The notes below the pieces were generated by a model. The model had not been told where the DNA came from, did not search any database, and worked only from the letters and a program-made list of their open reading frames with translations. A stretch of DNA of 64,000 bases from Hawksworthiomyces lignivorus (Eukaryota > Ascomycota > Sordariomycetes > Ophiostomatales > Ophiostomataceae): contig NTMA01000003.1 in assembly GCA_002917075.1 (NCBI GenBank), positions 1,027,801 through 1,091,800 of the forward strand, read 5' to 3'. Made by a program: the position numbers and the translations under genes. This document shows positions 1 through 12,300 of the stretch, one piece after another. Each line of letters opens with the position of its first letter. Position 1 is the first letter of the stretch.

Positions 1-3000
1 ACACCCTTAAGTTGTCATTATTTGCTCCATCCGAAAAAAACAAAACAAAACAAAACAAAAGTTATACCGTGTTTATATGAGGCATTCGCAAAACAAAAAA
101 AAATACAAACAGAGAAACCGCACGCGTTGGCGACTTGATGTCGGGTCTACTTTACGGTGGCCATACTTTGCTTTTAACAGATTGAAACAAAGGCATCGCT
201 GACACTGAGCTTGTGCAGGCTCAACAGGTCTCGACCTGATCCTAGCTCAGCCGATAAATTTACGTGGAGCTCACGACTGGTTATCGTATCGATGAGACAC
301 CAAAAAGACCAGCAAACTAAGAAAGTATCAAGGTAGAGCAATAACAACGACTGTGAGTTGCAAAGAGGCCTGTTGCTACAAAAGCAATCTCGCAAAATCG
401 AGACACCATTCCCCGTTTGGTAACGCGTGGGCGGCAAATCCAACCCGTGGCAGGACAGGGGTGTCCTCCCTGCTTAAAAGGTGCGCTCTAATGGTCTCAA
501 GCCAATAGGTTGTTCTGAAGAAATACTTTGCAGACAGGGTTGTTCAGGAACGTCCGACATCCAGCGGGCGACTGGTAGGGCATGGAACACAGAAGGCGCA
601 ATAAAGGATAAGGGAAGTTGCTGATCAATCCGCTAGATATTTCGTGAGAGCACTGGCTCAGAGCAAGCCACAACCGAAGCTGCCAGATCAGGCAAGCTTT
701 TGAAGCGGTAGTTGTACCACTGCCTCTCACCACCCTCATCACGGGCCAGTTCTGTCAACACTTCAAGCGACCGACGTCTCTTAACCCAGACACAGTAATA
801 TACGTCAGGCTTTTAAACTCCCGTATTATAGTGTCTGCGGGGTGCTGCGTTTAAAGGAGTTCACAGAAGGCACACGACGGCCCACAACTTACCCGTCCAA
901 CCCCAAAGCGAAGACTAAAAGCATTCCACCCGCCAAGAAACCCAAGAAAGGCGTTATTGCAGTGAGCGAGTTCTGGTTCCAACTGGTTCCAACCGAAGGA
1001 CCAACCAACCAACCAGTCAGGCCAGCCGACAGGCCGACGACTTGCCAAAACACAAACACGAAAGCCGAACTAGCTACGTAGATAGCACAAACTGTTTTCC
1101 GTATGAATTCACAACTCCAAAAGGTACGAGGTACTTTCCCCGCTACACAAACACAAAGCAGAAACCGTTGTGCCACCTCCCCTTCCCGTCTTCTTCTTTC
1201 AGCCTTCTGGCACACACTGTTCCACCACCCATTCATCGTGCATTTTCTGAGCAATCTTACCCGTTTCTTTTCTCCTTTTTTTTTTTCTCTTCCATCTTTC
1301 TCCGTTCCTAGCTCTCTCGTCTGGCATTTTCTTTCTTTTTCCTCTTTCTTGTCGCTTTTACTTCCCACTTGTTGGATCACGATCAACTTTACCAATTTTG
1401 GGAATTCTTTTCATTTGCTTCCGCCAACTCGTCATTTTGAGTGTTTTTTTTTTATTTAAACTCGTCACATCGCGATTCTCAACGCGAAGAAGGCGCATTT
1501 TGGCTTGAAATAAACAAAGTGGCTACGCTGAACACCGGTAACCGCACCGTTCCCATTCTTCTTTCGATAAACACAGAGAAAATAAATGTCCGCATTTATC
1601 TATTGAGAGGGGAGGTGACAGCGGAAGGCTGGTTGAGCTGTTAAGCTTGGCTAGAGACAAAAGCGTCGATGTGTTTCACAGGTGAGTTACGAATCAGAAG
1701 AATATTCAACCTCCAGAGATCTTTGCTGTCTATGTTTTTTTTTGTCCTTGTGGAATTTGTTTTCCATTCGTGTCTTTCGTCATACCCCCGCCTTGTTTTC
1801 TCTTTTCCATCACGCTCCGTGAGGTGGATTCTACGTCGAATTTTCGTTCATCTCAATCAATTCCCGCATGTCAGTCTCAGAGCAACAATTTCTCCCTGCT
1901 TCTTCTTTGCTACTCTCTTTTATGGATGCTTTCCATTGGGTCGGGCCAATTGTGGCGTTGCTCGCATCCGATCTACTGCGATTTACTATCTGACAAGACG
2001 GAGATGGGAAGTCAGGTAAGAGACAAGCCCAGGCAGCCTTGTGGAGTATGCGGAAGATCAGAGAGGGGTCCGTCTTTGTATGGACTCTTACGCCGATGGC
2101 GGCAACAAACTACGCGTGCCAATTTTTGGCCTTCCATTTCCATTTCAGAAAGTCCTGGCAACAAACACATCTTTGTCCCTGGCAATACACCGATAAGGTT
2201 TTTCTTCGCCCTGCTTTGGAGATGTAAATTGTGATATTGGCCTTGCGAGCTCATCGCCAATGAGCAGTGATTGGCACACGCTTGGGTCGGCGCAAATGCG
2301 CCGCCTTCTGCCTTCTGTGTGTGGACCTGTGCGACGTGACAGAGAGTTTTCACCCGTCTCTGGCCATATGCTGGGCGAAAGATTAACACCTTCCCGCACC
2401 TTCTGCCAGCTGTCTCCTGTGCTCGAGGTAGCAACCGTGCAGGCAAATGTATTCTCCTGTGCCTGATGGTATCCTTTTTGTACCTTTTTGCCTAGAGCGC
2501 ACACCGGTCCAGCCTGTCGTGTCCACCGCTCAGATGGCCCAGGATAACATCACACCCCCCTCCATCCCTCCCTCCCCATGGCCACAAATCGCTGTTGATT
2601 GAGTCTTCCTTTGATTTGTTTGTCTTTCTGCTTTTCTTTTGTGGTTCAATTCCGACCCGAGTATTCTGTCTTGACTGTTTCGTGCATTCCGTATCCCACC
2701 TTTATTTCTTTCTCCCCTTGCTTCCGTTTTGCTCACAGCCCATCTTGCTTTCTTATTTCGTTATTTATTTTATTACCATTTCAAGAGCACTACTCCCGCG
2801 GGGTGTTATGCCTTGCATCGAACTGTTGCTGACAATAGCATTCGTTTGCCGGAAGGCCTTCCTGCAGCACCGCCTCCAGCCACTTGTACCATTCTGTCTC
2901 CGAAAATATAACCACGCCAAGTTGAGAAGCAGCTGTCGACGTCAAGGTCAACCGAGATACACGAGAAACGTCGTTCCTTTTGCTTTCTCTTTACTCCGTG

Positions 3001-4646
3001 CTCTTTTAATTCGGAAAAGCATTCACCTCTATTCTTTTGTCGATTGTTGTTTTATCCCCCCCCCCTTTTCCGTTGTTCTGATCTCATTTTCGAATACCCA
3101 TTATCCAGAAATCCTTTCCGGACTCTTAAACTTAAAACGCAAAACTGACCTCAACTCCAAACATCAGGACTTTGAGCAGTCTTCGCCCTCTTGTCCTGGG
3201 CTGGATTACATCAGGATCCCAGCTCAGACTGACATGCGGTATGTCTTTATGGTCTCATGTTTTCCAGCATCTTCTGTTTGCCTCTCCCATGCTTGTGGAC
3301 ATTTTAAGTGAATCATGGATGAGAGCCTTTTGCTCCATTTTACTCTCCGAAGAAATATTGCCTGCCCAACGTGGGTGCACTTTCTTCTACCAAGTCCCAA
3401 CAAATACCCCTAATTCCATCCCCCCCTTTCAGTGTTTCGCATGGCCCTTTCATTCTTCTCGTTATTTTTTTTGCCACCGAGATGGCTCTCTTTCAAAATT
3501 CAAAATCCAAGTCTTGTTTATTTGAAGGAAACATCAGGCAAACAAAAGCTAGAATGGCCGTTATTTAGAAATGACCCAAAAAATCCATGCGGAAGTAAAG
3601 ACAATAGAAAGAGAATTGATGTAACGATCTTCTTGCTCTGAGAAGAAGCTACACAAAGCGGTGCGCTCGACTGCGCACTAAATTTCACATCAAAATATCC
3701 ATTTCCTCATCTCCAACATCCCTTACTTTTCTCACCACCACTGCATCCTGCTCACCCGCATTTCGGCTTTGCTTCTGAAAAGAACATTACCACCAAGCTA
3801 TATTACTTGTTGTTTGCACGAGTACCACATGGATCCGCCCCTGCAGGAAATTTACCTCGTCGCTTTCCGCGGTACTTAAACGGGGCAGTTTCGCAGCTAT
3901 TCTAAGTTATTCTTGCTTCCAGCTTCACGGCAAGTTGCTGTCTGTGCTGAATGTCCTGGTGACACATGAAGTCTTGCGTCTTGGAAGGAGCATAAACAGC
4001 ATCGGCGGTGTCCATTTTACACAGCTTTAGCAGAGATCTGTTGTTGTTTTGTTTGCCAATACTTGCTGATCTACTTGAATATAGATACAGCCAAGAGTCT
4101 ACCAACACCTCATCACTTAATCTTGAAAGCTCAACACAATCGCCGACGGTCATAAATCTTTACCCTTCTGGTCAGCCTGCCGTCTTTAACCAGACCACGA
4201 GTTACCAACCCGAGAACGGAGGTCAATTTTTTCCTGCTCCTTCTTCACATCTATTCTCTAGCCTAGACGTTCGCTCTAGACTAGGAACCGCGTAGGTGCC
4301 TTGTCCTTCCCAAATTTGTCTCCCCCTTCCTATGTATTTACTTCCCTTCTCGTCTTTTCTCCCGCCTGCAATTTATATCACATTGTCTCTTGCTTGGATT
4401 CACTGCCACCTTGGCGTTTTTCTTCTCGTATGACTGCTGTCCTAGTTGCAACCAATGGTTCTTAGGAATGGTTTTCTCACAAAAAGCTTTCGTCTCTGCA
4501 GACGGATCTTTTGACATATTGGGCCTTAGATATTTGGCTAACTACTTGCAACCGGTGACCAAAGCAGCGCCACTTCCAACCCGGGCTTAGCACACACCCA
4601 TCGACCACAACTACCACATCCCGGAAGTCAAATTACAGCACGGGAA
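1..4646. other. Noncoding upstream region / probable long 5' leader of the VIB-1-like gene
   Basis: I see no supported protein gene here. The + strand carries repeated pyrimidine-rich stretches (about 1180-1460, 1720-1930, 2590-2790 and 3420-3480), typical of promoters and 5' leaders in filamentous fungi. A run of ten C lies at 3056-3065. A short ATG-initiated frame of 16 codons plus stop lies at 3829-3879 and would be an upstream ORF if transcription starts before it. An open segment ending at a GTAGGT donor (about 4063-4291) may be an upstream exon of the next gene (see findings). The other open frames are short, overlapping and of low-complexity composition. Confidence 0.5.
41..60. repeat. 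(CAAAA)4 microsatellite
   Basis: Four perfect tandem copies of CAAAA follow a short A run. This is a simple-sequence repeat with no visible functional context. Confidence 0.9.
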
Positions 4647-6074
4647 TTGTATTCGACGGCGACACCTTCTTTTAGGCGAACCGGCGAGCATTCGGCCCGA
4701 TCTCCCTCATTTCCGGGAGGCTTGCGACATCATCCACTGTCTCCCACTCCGAGTTCAAGTCAAACTTACACAACACCTTTCAAGATGGACCCGGGGGCAT
4801 TTGGCCAAAAGCCTCAGATCCCGCCATTGATGGACACAACTACTTTCGGGACTCTCCAATACTTAGATGGCCCCGGGGCAGGCCATACCATTAAGCTGGA
4901 CATCAATGGTACCATTGACAAAGGCTTTTTTTTGGCAGACAAAGAATGGACGTGCTATCGGCGGAACTATTTTTCTTGCATTTGTTCATTTAGCTTGTCG
5001 CCACATTATCCGACATCTGGGATGACATTTGCCCAGAATAACAGCGGGAGAAATCATGCTGTACACGGGTTTGCCATGAGCATCTCCGCCGTTGTGTCTG
5101 ATAACGATAACCACGTTATCGAGCTCGTCCAGCATACACCGAAGCGAGACAAAGGTCCAACTGCACGCCCAGAGAAGGTTCGTCTCACGGCAAAGCCCCA
5201 TCAGCTCAGTCATCATAATACTATTGGTATGTATGGCACAGATATGCCAATTGGAAACCGTTATGATCATAGCTACGGCCCACCTCAAACTGGATACCCA
5301 AGTGAACACACATTCGAGCGCATTCAGTTTAAGCAGGCGACGGCAAATAACGGAAAGCGTCGAGCTGCTCAACAATATTATCATCTCTTGGTGGAGCTCT
5401 GGGCAGACGTTGGTCCAGCGGCGGGCAGTGAACATTACGTCAAAGTGGCCCACCGCAAGTCTGCAAAGATGATTGTTCGAGGCCGGTCACCAGGCCATTA
5501 TCAATCTGAACGACGAGGAAGCGCAAGCAGTGGGCCTGGAGGCTCGGCAGGAAGCCTCGGGTTTGGGGGATCGCAGGTGATGGGATCTGATTTTGGTTCC
5601 ACTGGGTCTGCTATGCTGCCAGGCACATATGGCAGTGCTTACGATCCCCGATCTGCCAGCCACTATGGCAGTGGATCGCGTCACCAACATCAGCAGAACC
5701 AACAGGACGGAATGAGCATAGACCACCCAATTATGACTTCAGACGAAGTCAAGGCTATTGCCGAGACTAAGGATTACCAATATTTCCCGGCTCCCATCTG
5801 CGACAGTAGCCATGATCGACATCAGCCGGTAGAGATGTTCTCTCATTCCCATCAGCGAACAGAGCACGACAATATGCTTCCGCACATGGACCCTGGTGGA
5901 ATTGAGACACTTTCAAGAATAAAACACGAAGCGACACATGAAGGACTTCCAAACTTGTTTTATGCGGGGAGTTCGTTTTATTCCAGCAGGTGTGGCCGAT
6001 ATGAAGGCAAGGCCAGCTCAAGCGGTTATTATCCAGCCATGGTACCGCCAACATCTAGCATCGGTTTGTCATAA
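4647..6074 (+). CDS. vib-1: VIB-1/XprG-like Ndt80-family transcription factor (5' end incomplete)
   Basis: Encodes a nuclear DNA-binding regulator of the Ndt80/PhoG family. Known relatives (Neurospora VIB-1, Aspergillus XprG) control heterokaryon incompatibility, secreted hydrolases and starvation responses. Counting from 4647, the Ndt80 core spans roughly residues 70-290. It includes the strongly conserved blocks GFFLADKEWTCYRRNYF, HTFERIQFKQATANNGKRR, YYHLLVELWADVG and KSAKMIVRGRSPGHYQSERR. The tail after about residue 290 is Gly/Ser/His-rich and probably disordered. The frame is open back to 4542, but codon 4647 is TTG. The first in-frame ATG is 4785 (a weak -3 base but G at +4). The protein-like sequence upstream of that ATG suggests an unassigned upstream exon supplies the true start. 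No intron is needed from 4647 to the stop. The family call is firm; the N-terminus is not. Confidence 0.88.
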   Translation: MYSTATPSFRRTGEHSARSPSFPGGLRHHPLSPTPSSSQTYTTPFKMDPGAFGQKPQIPPLMDTTTFGTLQYLDGPGAGHTIKLDINGTIDKGFFLADKEWTCYRRNYFSCICSFSLSPHYPTSGMTFAQNNSGRNHAVHGFAMSISAVVSDNDNHVIELVQHTPKRDKGPTARPEKVRLTAKPHQLSHHNTIGMYGTDMPIGNRYDHSYGPPQTGYPSEHTFERIQFKQATANNGKRRAAQQYYHLLVELWADVGPAAGSEHYVKVAHRKSAKMIVRGRSPGHYQSERRGSASSGPGGSAGSLGFGGSQVMGSDFGSTGSAMLPGTYGSAYDPRSASHYGSGSRHQHQQNQQDGMSIDHPIMTSDEVKAIAETKDYQYFPAPICDSSHDRHQPVEMFSHSHQRTEHDNMLPHMDPGGIETLSRIKHEATHEGLPNLFYAGSSFYSSRCGRYEGKASSSGYYPAMVPPTSSIGLS

Positions 6075-9000
6075 TAGAATATAGTACGTGCCCGTGCGCG
6101 TTCATAGCATGAAGTTTACGTTTAGCATCTTGCCCACTCGAGGTTCAGTCTATTTGGGCATCCATTTCGTTTTACACTATCGCCTATGCTTTCTCTCGAC
6201 GACATGACCCTATCTTCACAGCAAATTTTACCCAACGACATAAATAAAAGAGGAAAGAGAATGAAACCAAAATAAAAGCAGGAAGAGCAACCACCCTAAC
6301 ACAGGAGGATAAGGAAAAGAGAATATACAATGATTCTTTGGAGTATCTGAAGGCATATTCGGCCGCTTCTTTAGGTTATTAAGAAAGAAGCTTTGTGCCG
6401 TTGTATGCATATTATTTGACTCCAAGGCGTGCCCTTCTTTCGAGGCAGCAAAAGAATCACTTGGGCATGTGGCAGCAATGATGATATTACGTGGGCTTCA
6501 TGTCAGATATGGATTTTGTTTTAATAGAAATGGTGGATGGGTTGGAACATGATTGAAATCTCAGAACACAAACGAAAGGCGATAAAGGAAGAAGAAGGTG
6601 ATGATTTGGCACAATTCTAGGAGGAAACTGGCTTGGACTCGGGAAGCATGGCATTGTATGGATTTGGATACCCGGGTGCATTTCACTGCTTATGTTTTGT
6701 TTTAGTTTTCCTTTCTTATTTTTTGTGTATGCGAGTGGATATTAGTTTCTTTTCATGATTTGATTCCACATTGGTTAACTTGAAATTACCTGGCACACCG
6801 ACAATGCGCTAGAGTGACAACAGATTCAATTTTATACATACGACTGGACAAAAAAATCGAATAAGCTCCGTCCGTGTACAGGATGTAGCGCGTGGTTTTG
6901 AATAAAAACAGACGAGGCTGGAACAGTATAGCAAGAACCAACCAAGGTATGAACTCGGAGAGTTGTTCCTTTGCTCTTTTATTCCATTAATTATCTCGAC
7001 ATCATTACGCTTTTCAATGCCTGTTGCAACACGTAATGTAGACACACGACGACTATACTGCAGTTGTCGACGAATCTCAAGTTCCATAGTAGAGACCTGG
7101 GGGATGAGGAGCATTGTCCAAGAGAACTAATCGCAGACAATCTCTGAAGTACATCTTTCACCCAGATACTTAATATGTAAAGTGTGAAATTCTTTGAGCT
7201 ATCCATAATACCGGGAGGAGACCTGCGCTTCCGAAATTTCGCCAAATATTTAGCAGGTGAAGATTGATACGAAAACACAGGCCGAAAGTTTCTTTCTTTC
7301 ATTCTCTGCTTCTTTACGCCTTCACTCTACACCCTGTCTCTTCGATTCATCCCTACAGTTATTTCCGGCTGTCCATGTTCGAGTACACTGAGTGAGTACA
7401 CGTCTACTGTCCGAAATGAAATCTGCCCCTCTTCCCATTTCTGCCCGGTACTGTGTAGTTGCTGCCCCTCCTTCGCATTCTCCTTTTCGCCCCAATGCAG
7501 TTTGTTCAGCCTTACGAGCTCTTGACGCGGTTTGTAAGTTATGACAAGATACAAAAAAGAGACATGAAAGTACGGAATCAAACACTTTACTATCACACCG
7601 CAAGTTTTCTTGTTCTATCTTTTATTTTCTTAGTTCCTTTGTTCTATTGCGCCTAATTGTGCTCTTTTCTGCTCTTTCCGCGCCTGTCATCAACCAGCAT
7701 GCAAAACGGCAATTCGATGCGATAGAGAAACAATAGAGGGGCCGCCACCAGCAGTAGTGACGGGGGGGGGGCACTGGGCAGAATCTTGACAGCCTCCGCC
7801 ACCCGCTATTTTCCAATCTGATACCTGCCGTGCACACATACTCTTTATCATTTTTCTTCATCCACACCACCTCTTTCACGTCTCTTTTTCTGCGCACCCC
7901 ATTAGCAAAAATAAAAGTTAGACGAACTCAGAAAGGACTTATGGCTCTTAATATGCAATAGTGAAAACAAATAAGAAAGCAAAAGCAAAGATACAAATGA
8001 AGACAAAAGCAAGTATAGAACGTTGCTTCTGTCTAGGCCATCCTTAGACCCGGCTGGGACTATTTGGAAGTTGCAGTTTTGGCAATGCGTGTCCAATGGC
8101 TCAACTGCGCGACCAAAGAGTCAGCTGAGCGTTGTGTGACTGGCATCGGCCAGCGAAAAATGTGACCTTCCAACGTTGGCAAAGGTGCAGGGTAGAAAGA
8201 ACAGCAAGAGGCAGGGCGAGGCTGGGCCAAAAGACAGGCCCAGAGTGACAACCAAAAACTGAGAGAAAGGGACAAAGCGAGAAAAAGGACAAGAGGCGGT
8301 CTGCCACCGGGCGAGAACAAAGGAGAACAGCTCTTCTCTGCACCGTCTCTTCGCTTTTTCATGATCCGTCTCAAACCAGCCCGGCAATAACCTCCGACCT
8401 CTTCCCCCAACGTGGCAGGGTTGCTTTGGGGGCCAACAGATTCCCGGGCCACCCCTTTTGCTTCTTCTGTTCAATTCTGAACTGCACTGCAACTGTCTCG
8501 TTTGTTTTTTCCTTTCTCTGTCGCCCTCTCGTTTCGAAAGAGAGTAGCTAGGACACATAAAATAACAAGCAGTCGAATCAAGTGACATTCGATCTCCTAG
8601 CGCCAACAGCGATTGTCTTTGCTCTTGTCGCAATGAGCATTCAGGTATTATTCAGTAACTAGGTGCTGTTAGTTGGGCACGCCTGGACCCAAAGACATAC
8701 TTCGTTAATCAGTGTACTGCGTTGTTTGACCTTAATCGTATTTTATTTTTCCAGCGCTGGTCACGTCAACAGAGAAGAAATAACAGGGAGAGCATCAATG
8801 TCTAACTACTGTCCCTTTCCTCGTCGCCTCAGAAAATAACACCGGCCGTGTATTGTAGTATGCATGTATGAAATTGCTCAGAGATCCTTGGCACGGACAG
8901 ATTATGTACGCGTTGCAAGATGGGCAAGATCTTGAATGCCTCTAATTATGTTCTTGGTAGTTTCTCTTCTCCTGGATGTTTGAGTTTTCAAGCGCAACGA

Positions 9001-9341
9001 GTCGCCAATCTCTTAAAAGGTTAAAGTCTGAAGATTCTCCTTACGGCGAATTTGGTAGGAAGTACATATACATAAGCCGAGAATAAGAAACACAAAATAG
9101 GATACACCATCAAAATCGAGTTTCGAAAGAGTATATGCATTCCACAGGAAACATAACCCGTGTCAAAATATATAGATAACACGAAGCGTAGAAAGTCATT
9201 CACAAAACCATCCGGAACCATCCATTATCCCCATCCCATACCCATTAGACACAACACGCATGGTGGCGACTTTAAAAAGACAATAAAAAAAATAACTGTG
9301 TACGAAACCCTCTGCTTTGCTTTGCAATGCTAATTCCCATC
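6075..9341. other. Convergent intergenic region between the VIB-1-like gene and topoisomerase II
   Basis: Tail-to-tail spacer of 3.3 kb, unusually long for convergent genes here. It must contain both 3' UTRs. A run of ten G lies at 7762-7771. A somewhat GC-richer patch lies at about 8060-8640, open on the minus strand for 170 codons (8121-8633) but without recognisable protein character. No tRNA, rRNA or transposon signature was seen. Confidence 0.5.
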
Positions 9342-12300
9342 TCAAAAATCCATATCAAACTCATCACTCTCATCGTGAGCATCGAACCCTTGTGATTCGT
9401 CATCGTCGTCAACATAAACCGGCTTCTTCTTCGTGGCCGCAGCCGTAGCGCGAGCAGGTCGCTTTGGCACAGGCTTTGAAGCTTTTGCCGCTTTTGTAGC
9501 CTTGGTAACCTTGGTAGCTTTTGCAGCCGGCTTTGCTTGAGAGGCCGTGTCATTGACATCGAGCATATCATCGTCTTCATCATCACTGAGGAGAAGGGCG
9601 GCTCTGGCCTGAGCCTTCTTTGCGGCGTATGCTTTCGCAGCTGGTGATAAGAATGCCTTTGGCTGGTCTTTGTCTGCCTTGTCCGCTTTGTCTTCCTTGG
9701 TCTCCTTGGCTTTGGTTTTGGCACCAGCCGGCCGACCACGACCCTTCTTGGCAAGTGTCGAAACAGCGTTCAAAGACGATGAGCTCGCAGCCGTTTTGTT
9801 TCCCGATGGTATGCCATCCTCATCATCTTCGTCAGATAATAAGCCATCAAGTTCGTCTGCCTTTGTCGACTTCCGGGGAGAGGATAGAGCTAGCGCCTCA
9901 TAGTTCGTGTCGTCATGGCTGTCAAAGTCGAATGTTTTCGACGGCTTCGCTCGAACAACTTTGGGAAGGGAAGATCCGCCGCCACTGCCACTGCTGCTGT
10001 CGCCTTGACTCGTTTCTGGCCGTGACATGGCAAATAGACTAAGTCGGCCGCTAGTAGAAGCTCCAGAAGACTTTTGCTCCCCGCCGATGCCCTTGACCAT
10101 GGCTCCGACATCGCCAAGCATCTGCTCATCTTCGTCATCATCTAGTTCAGAGTCCGAGTCAATTGTCCACTTCTTCGCCTTTGTAGCAGCGGCGCGTTTT
10201 GTCCGACCACCTGTCACCTCGCTAGCGATTGTTGCAACTGCTGGGGGATCTAGATCGATGTCATCGGCAGATTCATCGTTTTTGATCTCCATTTTTGCAT
10301 CTGCAACAGCTGTTTTCTTTGTTCGTGGTTTAGCCAGTGCTGCGAAGTCATCATCGGAAAAGTCGTCTAAAGCACCATCACCACCAACTTTCTGGGTGGA
10401 AGGCTTGGTTTTCGGTTTTGCAGAGAACATCTCAGCGAAACGTTGCGATGTCTTCATTTCGACTGGCTTCGGAGCAGCAGCAGCCTTCATTACTGAAACC
10501 TTCGGCGCTCGTGCCGGCTTCTTCTCCATGTAGTCATCGTCATCACGAGCCTTGCGACCGCGACCGGCACCAATCTTTTTGGATGTACGGCGACCCATAC
10601 GACGAATCGAAGTTTGGATATCAGCATCTAACAAGAGCTGGTTCTCCCACTCTTTGACGAACTCATCAAGATCCGTACACCACAGGTCCTTCTCGCTCTT
10701 TGCCTGTAAGTCATCGTGCTGGTCTTTCTTCGCCTCGATCTGCTTCTTGAGTTTTTCTAGGCGTTCTTGCGTAAACGACCAGATGGGCATCTTCGCCACG
10801 TTAGTCAGATATCGGGTACCAAAAACTGCTAAAAGTAGAAGGAAAGCTTACCGAAAGTAGATAATCATAATCACTGGCTGAGCCATTATCGTCTTCTTCT
10901 TCGTCATCCTCGTTTTCGTCATCGTCCTTTGACTTTGCCTTCTTGGGATCAGATGACTCTTTTGGGAAAGCTTCGTAGTTGCGGTCTCGAAGCTCCTGCA
11001 CAACGATGATCTTCTTCTTCTTGGACACAACAAGCTTTCCTTCCATAATCTCTTGGACAAACCGATACTGATTTTTCAGCCTACGATACTCCATGTGATA
11101 TATGCCAAGCCAGTGATTCTAGTATAGTTAGCAAAAGGAAAAGAAATAGATAGGACTAGGGTTATCAGGGCGACATACCTTGCGCTGTGTGTATACACCG
11201 AAGCGATAATTATAGAACTCCTCCATGATGTCTTCGACTTTCTCGTATCTGCGAATCTGGCCATTTATATCAAAAGCGACAAGGTTGGTCGTACCCATCG
11301 TCTTGCTGAGCTTGAAGCGTTCAATCAGGCCCTCGTCAAGAGCAGCTTTCATGTGCTTCTCTTCTAACTGAATAACGAAATGCACATTTCTGTGATCGTT
11401 GAACTCTTTGTAGTCTTTGATCCATGAAGGAGATTTTTCGGCACGGATAACCTCTTCAAGCTTGGCCTTGAAATCGTCAGTCCACATGCGCACAGGAAGT
11501 TCGGTGATGACAATTTCGTTGGGGTGCTTGTCATCTTGGAAGACAGTGCCGTTGAAACGAAACTTGCCCGGCTGCTGCGGCTCGGGCTCAGGAGTGCCTT
11601 TCCAGCCACGGAACCAGGGAACCATGGGTTCAAAGGGCATCTCCTCCGATTCATTTTCAAATCGACCCATACGACGCTTCAAATTGTTGACGATGTCTAT
11701 AGGGTTGTAGTTAGGGATAGAAGTACTCCAACCTGTGCCGATACCATCGGCACCATTGACTAGAACCATAGGCACAACTGGTGCGTAGTTCTTCGGTTCA
11801 ATGGTTTTCCCCTCGTCCACATTGTTTTCAAGGACTGGTTCATCCAACGGGTTGAAAACACGGCGAGCAAATGGCGAAAGACGTGTGAAAATATAACGGG
11901 CGCTGGCAGCGTCAGAGCCACCAGAGAGACGAGAACCGAAATTACCACTAGGTTCAAGACAGTTGACATTGTTAGAACCGACAAAATTTTGAGCTAATCC
12001 GACAATTGTCTGGTGAAGGGAGGCATCACCGTGGTGATAAGAAGCCAATTTAGACACGGTACCAGCCAATTCAAACACTTTTTGGTCTTTGACAATGTTC
12101 TTTTTAAAGCATGTGTAGATAACTTTCCGCTGGCCGGGTTTAAATCCGTCAAGAACTGAGGGGATGGACCGCATATTGTCGGCCATGCTGAAAAGAATTA
12201 ATTCTTTATTAACAAAGTCTGAATAGGTGATGTTCTTGGTGGACTGGTCCAGGAAAGTGCCAGGGATAAAGTTGCCCAGCCACTCTTTGCGAGCATCGGC

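Noticed and set aside
842..1459. Overlapping frames on both strands
   Set aside because: Low-complexity, mutually overlapping, mostly reading Phe/Ser or Lys/Glu out of pyrimidine-rich DNA. No motif and no splice logic.
10801..10850. TTTTAG or TAGCAG as acceptor of the last topoisomerase II intron
   Set aside because: Both give an immediate stop. The AAG acceptor at 10791 after CTGACTAAC restores frame and the conserved YDYLLS-MPIW junction.
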